NCBI GenBank assembly: GCA_026419785.1
Contig: JAODTK010005536.1
Location: 288,592-352,591 of the forward strand
Direction of reading: 5' to 3'
Source: Sclerodactyla briareus
Taxonomy: Eukaryota > Echinodermata > Holothuroidea > Dendrochirotida > Sclerodactylidae
Length of the DNA: 64,000 nt
Positions 48,601 through 54,600 of the stretch are shown here, piece by piece. Within the stretch, counting starts at the first letter, position 1, and each line of letters opens with the position of its first letter. The position numbers and the translations under genes were made by a program. The notes under the pieces are model-generated. The model searched no databases and was not told the DNA's origin. It was given only the letters and a program-made list of their open reading frames with translations.

Positions 48601-51600
48601 GCTCCCGCCTCTGTTTGCGCTCTCATATCCTTACCCTGTTTCAGGACCCCCGCAGACGGGGCCGTGGACCCGGCCCCCTCCGTACCCCACTCGGCGGCGA
48701 CCTATTGGACCTACTGATAGCGCCCTCAGTGAGGCGTCGGTAGACACCATAGTCGCAGAGCTCAACTGCGATTTTTTCAGATTCAGACCCGCGACCTCGG
48801 ATTTCCCTCGCTCCGACCCGGCGTGTTTAGCATCTCTGGGCAGGGGTGGGCTCAACCCCCGGACCACCCCAGCTAGGCCCACTATCCCTTGGACGGGTAC
48901 TTCCTGCCACCCTGGCGGGCTTCACGGCCAGAATGGTCCTCCTGCCTGCGAGATCTAGACCGCTCCCTCGGGGTGTCAAGAGGAGCTACCGGGCTATTAT
49001 TCAGCCCCCCCCCTGCCTCCGAATCATGGGACCGGCTGGCTCTCCGAGGGAAAGCGAAGGTCACGCAATCCTTGGAGGGTTCTCCTCGCGATTTGAGTGC
49101 AAGGACAAACAACTCCGTTTCAGACTTGTACGTCACTGGGGATGGAACAGGGCGGCCCGGTTTCGGGCTGAAGCTATCCGCCCTCCAATTCCAGTACGGA
49201 ATTGCTCCGACCTGTTCTCAGAGGCAGCGGAGCTCTCCTAGGGGAGACAGCATGAGGCGCCATGTCGGTGCTCTTACCACGGCCCAAGTGGCCCCATTTT
49301 TGTCCGGGTCGCCATCGGGCGTTGTCTTTTCCGACGGCACAATGATCGTCCACCCTGGGCCTCCCCGACATCGCGGCAAGAGCCCTCATGGACGCTCCAT
49401 GCCAGGGCCCAGACCTCTTCGGATGCGTCTTTACCTATGGCTCGGAGGAGGTCACCATACAAAGACCTTCGAAAAGACTAAGGATACACTACCCCGGCCA
49501 CCGCAGGGGAAAAGCGCCCCAATCCTAAGCGGGTGGGGATCCGGAGTAGGCTAAGTATCCCCGGGAATAAAACCGCGACAGGGCCGTTCCTAGGGATTCC
49601 GGCAGACCGCCCGCCCCCTCCCCTCATGTCGGGTTCCTCCTCAGGCCCAGCGCGGGTCCTCCCGCGGTAGGTCCCGCCCGTGGCGGACGGGGAGGGGGAG
49701 CAAAATGACTGCAGGGGGAGTCGCAACCTTTCACCCCCCCTCCCCCAATTGGGGGGACGGTTGCTACTTTTTCCTGGGAAATGGTGACCATCACGTGGTA
49801 AAAGTGGGTTCTTCAGACGGTTTTCGTCTGGTTAACTTGTTGGAATTTACCTCCAACCCCCCGCGGTCTTCCATTCCCGAGAGCTCACCCGTTCTGGGGA
49901 TGTTCTCCGGGCTTCGCTCTACGGGATGAAAATTTGTTTCCTCCTGGAGAAGAGGGCAGTCGCGCGGGTCTCCCGCCTGTCCCGGTCCGCTTCTCATCCC
50001 ACTTCTCCTGCGCCCAAGAAGTAGTGGACATGGCTCTCCGATCATCACTTGCGGCCCTTGAACCGGCACATCCGGCAGCCTCGTTCTGCATGGACACCTG
50101 GCTCTCTCCTAATCCCGGCTGCACCGGATGGTGGGCGGCATCGGTGGACCTTTCGATGCTACCTCCGTGCCAATCCACGAGTCCTCTCGCCCGTGGCTGG
50201 GCTTCATCTTCGAGGACCGAGCCTATCAGTTCCGGGCCCGCTCCCGTTCGGCCTGTCCACGCACCAGAACCTCACCCGCTTCAACCCGTGTGCTGGGGGG
50301 GTTTCTTTCCCACCGCCTGGGCATCTCCATTTCATGTACATGGACGACTGGCTGATCCTGGCTCCCAGTCGAGACCAGTGGCCTGAGCGACACCGAATGG
50401 GTAGTCCACAGGCAACAGGAGCGGTTTGGGTCCACCGTCAGCAGTCATCGCTCTCCCGTCACAGGGAGTGTGACCTTTCTGGGTGCGGATATCACTCGTT
50501 ACATGGACGCCGTGCCCATCCCGGTCTGTCCAGGCGGTCGAGCGGGGGTGGCCCTGCTCCGGGACTCCCCCAATTCCCGCCCGATCGTGGCTAGTTGCCT
50601 AGGCTACCTGGCCATCTGGTGGATCTTGTGCCGTGGTACCGTCTCCCACATGCGTCCCGCTGCAGTTTCATCTGCTTCCGCACTTCCGTCCTCGATCGAC
50701 CCACTGCTTGAGTAGTGCCGCAAGCGCCACACCTCGAGGAGACTTTTCAGTGGTGGTCGGATCCCGCCACATCTGGGCGGAGGCGTGTCGTTGCCCTACT
50801 CGCAGCCAAGCGTCTTGTGTGACGACGGATGCGTCCTTGGCGGGCTGGGGGGCCACGCTGGCCCATCTCTCCCGCCACAGCCCTGGCTTCGGAGGAGCGG
50901 ACGTGGCATATCACGGCGCTGGACTACTTGTGGTTCCCCAGCCCTGATAGTTTTCTGGTAGACGGAGACGCCTTGGCACAGGATTGGTCCTTCCTAGGGG
51001 GTTCGCCTTCCTCCCTTCGCCCTGGTGCCCATGGTGCTCTCTAATGCCAAGCCGAAGGTGTCGCCTACGCTGATCGCGCGGTGAAACCCCCTTCTGCCCT
51101 CCCGTCATTGTTTCCGGATCTGCTGTGTCCCTCCTTAAGTCTTCCCGCAAGTCCTCCCGGCCGATCCGGCCCCTCTCACTCACCCCCGGAGACCGCACCC
51201 TTCTCCCGGGATGATACATTTCTGCCTTGAGTCTTCCGCTCGGCGTTCTGAAAGGAGGGCTATTTCGGCAGAAGGGCGGCCGATCGGCGGCCAGGGCAGG
51301 CCCCCTCACCAGTGCATGTATTCTGCGCGCTCGACTGTTCCGAGAATTGTGTTCTAATCGCTCGGTTCCTTCGGCTTCGGTGTCTATCCCGATCGTTGCA
51401 GATTTCTTGATCCACCTGTTCGAATCGGGGCATCAGGTTAATACCATCAGGGGCTTCCGTTCGGCGATCGTGTCGATCCACACTTTTGACGACGGGTCCC
51501 CTGATCGGGAGACGATTTCGCCGTCCGCGCTCCCTAACAGTTTGCTCGGTCAATGGCGCTCGAAAGACCCTCGAGTCCGGTCCATCCTCTCCCGCATGGT

Positions 51601-54600
51601 ACCTCGGAGGGTTCTTGACTTCCTGTCGGGCCCGCCCTTCGAGCCAATTACTTCCCGCTCCCTCATGGATTTGTCAGTCAAAACTGCCTTTCTTTTGGCG
51701 GCGGCATCCGCCCGACGACGGAGCGCCCTTCAAGCCTTGGTCAGTGGCCCCTGGGCATATGAGGTTCGAGCCCCCGGGGTTCGCTTGATTCCAGACCCAT
51801 CCTTCCTCACCAAGACACAGTCGCTGGAATTTCTCCCTGCTCCAATTTTCATCGCGTCAGTAGACGCTTTGTCTTCTGAGGTGGAGGACGAACTTTTGTG
51901 CCCTGTCCGTTTTCCTCTGGAGGTACCTTTTTCGCACTCGCTCCATTCGGGGTGAGTGCTCTTCGCTCTTCGTGACGTCACGGCGTCCTCATCATCGTGC
52001 CTCGAAGGACACAATTTCCAGGTGGATTTTCCAGGCTATAATCAGGGCCTACCCAAATGGACTTCCGGGTCGGCGTCCTAGGGCCCATGACGTCCGTTCC
52101 CTTTCTTCTCCTGGCCTCCGGCAGCAGGGTGGAAGACGCCTAGCGTCTTCATCTCTGTGGTATCTCTGGGATGTCCTTGCGGACGAATCCCGTATGTCTG
52201 CGGCTTTTCGCGCGTCACTCAGTTCCTCAGGGACTAGCGCTTAGGAAGCTGAGAGTGCGTTAGCCGGTGTACTTGTGTTAGACGCGAAGATGGGGGTCTT
52301 CGCCTTGGGTGGCAAAATCCCTCTTTGCTCCCGCCTCTGCTTCGGTGATAAGTCGCATAAGTATGTTTCGCTAGAAGGTAGGTAGCTTCTGAAGTAAATT
52401 ATCCCGCTGGATTAGCGGGGCGATTTACGAAGAAGCGTACCTACCTTCTAGCGTCCCACCCTCCTCCCCACTACTCTGGGGATTTTGCTGGGTGGTATTC
52501 ATTGAGCGCTACGTATAGTGCTGTGCGGACAGTCGTAGTACTATCGAGCACCCGCACGGCCATAATTCTTTTTTGGTGGTATTGGTGTTGAGTATTTTGG
52601 GCAATTGGACCAAAACTCATAGATGTTTCGCTAGAAGGTAGGTACGCTTCTTCGTAAATAGCCCCGCTAATCCAGCGGGGATGTTTTATGTAATTAATTG
52701 TTCAGGCTCGTTAGCAAGATTACGGATGAACCGTAGGTTCTATGTGACTGTGGTTTGGCACATAGATCCGGGATATAAGGTAGATGAACTGATGATATTT
52801 TTCACACACACCATAAAAATGGTATTAAGTCGTTAAATATGCATAATTTTGTGCTAAATTCAAAATTTGTCGGCTTTTCACGAAACTTGGTGAATATTGT
52901 CTATCTTCAGTCCTAAAACTTCTTAACAAAGATTCAGGGTCACTGGAGTTCATTCAACATGTCTAATTTGCATAATTTATGCGTAATTTTAAAGTTTGCC
53001 GGATTTTCGTGAAACTTGGTAAATCGCCTAATTTGCATAATTTAGCAGTTTTAGTCACATTTCCACAAAACTTTTACTCCTTTAGTAGACATTGTCAATA
53101 ATCAGTCCTTGCATTTGAAATTGGTCACTGATTGAGCCCTGTTGTCTGTTGAATGATAATACCGAATCTTTAAGCGACACATTAATTGCTTTTGTAAATG
53201 TTTGCCCATGGTGACTAATAGAAGTATATAGAAACACTGAAGTAAGAGAACACTGATCAACGCAACCGGCGAGGACACTGGGGGCGATCGCTTTGTATCT
53301 CAAAGGGATCAGTTTCCCATTGGGAGTTGGGTAGTACCATAGACAAAAAAATTGTATACTCCATATTGAAGTACCCCCAGAGAGTAGGGGGGGGGGGGGG
53401 AGGCTTCATTTATTGTAAAAAACCCGGTGAAGAATTCACAGCTGACAGCGAGTGCAGTTGGTAAAATGCTTCTTTCTTGTAAATTGCACTCATCTGGTAT
53501 TGGCTATACTGGCTTTTGACTTTTTGTTCTCTTCAGGGGTGTGTCCAGGAGTGTGAATGGGCAATGGAGCTATAGCTCGCCTTTAACTTGAAGGACTCTA
53601 GTCGGACTGTGGCATATTACCTGTCACCAGTAGGGTCATTACCTGAGAGATGAAGAAGCCTTCCTTACAGTGATAGAGTCTGGGAGTGGTATGAACGAAA
53701 AGAGAAGGGGGCACCCCTATCTGTGAACTGTTAGGTCTGAGCTGGGCCATATCATTTCACAGAGGTGTCATGACAGGGTCATTCTGTTCCAGGGCGGTTT
53801 GAACAGCCCTGTCATGACTCTGGGGAACCACTGGTGTCAAGACATAATTTCTGTGCAAGTTGCTGCTAGTTGAATGAGAAGTAAGAACCCTAATCTATCA
53901 CTTCATAATACACTGCCCTTGTTACAGACCAGCTGCGCTATTCATCCCGGCAGCAGTGGGGGCGCCCTTGTATCCAAGACGACTGGTCATCTGGTTGGGA
54001 TCATCGCTAACAACTGCAGGTTAGTGTAGAGAAGAATTGAGTAATGATGCAGGTAGTTTGAAAGCCCTGTCAAATCTGCATGAGGTTGCAGCAATGCTGC
54101 AGTCGAGCTGCAGTTCACCACTTTGCAGGAGAAGAAAGCAGAAATGCCTGGGGGTTGAGTCTGGTTTCGAGCGGGCAGCCTAGATGTAGCCTGATTTTTG
54201 ACAAATTGTCTTATTTTTTTTTAAGGTATACAGTATTGTAATAGAAGCTTATGCCCTGGAAAGTGCGCACCTGCGATTTTATTGTAGATTCAGACTGAAG
54301 GTCCGACACGAAGCTTTGTCAAGTATTATGTTGTCTTTGCTTCCAAAAAAGTGTCCTGGTTACATTAAAAGAGGGGGGGTGTCCTTCAATAAGAAAGGTT
54401 TCTACTCTGATACATTTTGTTGATACAACGTGCCTGTGTCATATGCAATATTGACATATGTTGCTAATCATGTTCTAATAAACTTGTTGCCTAAGTGTTT
54501 GCATTCATGCAATATAGATTGGGCCTGTACCAAGCCTCAACAAGGGTACAGACCTGGACTCAACGTCAGCTGCGACCTTTCACTAAGACATACAGAATGA

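Larger units (their letters stand above)
44866..52683 (+). mobile_element. DIRS-type tyrosine-recombinase retrotransposon, nearly full length, inactive
   Basis: About 7.8 kb with the DIRS architecture: inverted terminal repeats (44866-45040 and 52491-52683), an internal complementary region (52363-52457) copying both outer ends, and reverse transcriptase, RNase H and tyrosine recombinase in that order. DIRS elements replicate through a circular DNA and insert through the recombinase without target duplication, and I see none here. It lies in sense orientation inside the TYSND1 intron before the GSSGG exon, about 100 bases after the mini-exon. Frameshifts break the reverse transcriptase and RNase H. 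The high GC content of its body stands out from the AT-rich flanks. Confidence 0.9.

Noticed and set aside
51227..52244. Phage-type integrase suggesting a prophage or integron
   Set aside because: The fold is a tyrosine recombinase, but the neighbouring reverse transcriptase, RNase H and inverted repeats with an internal complementary region identify it as a DIRS retrotransposon.
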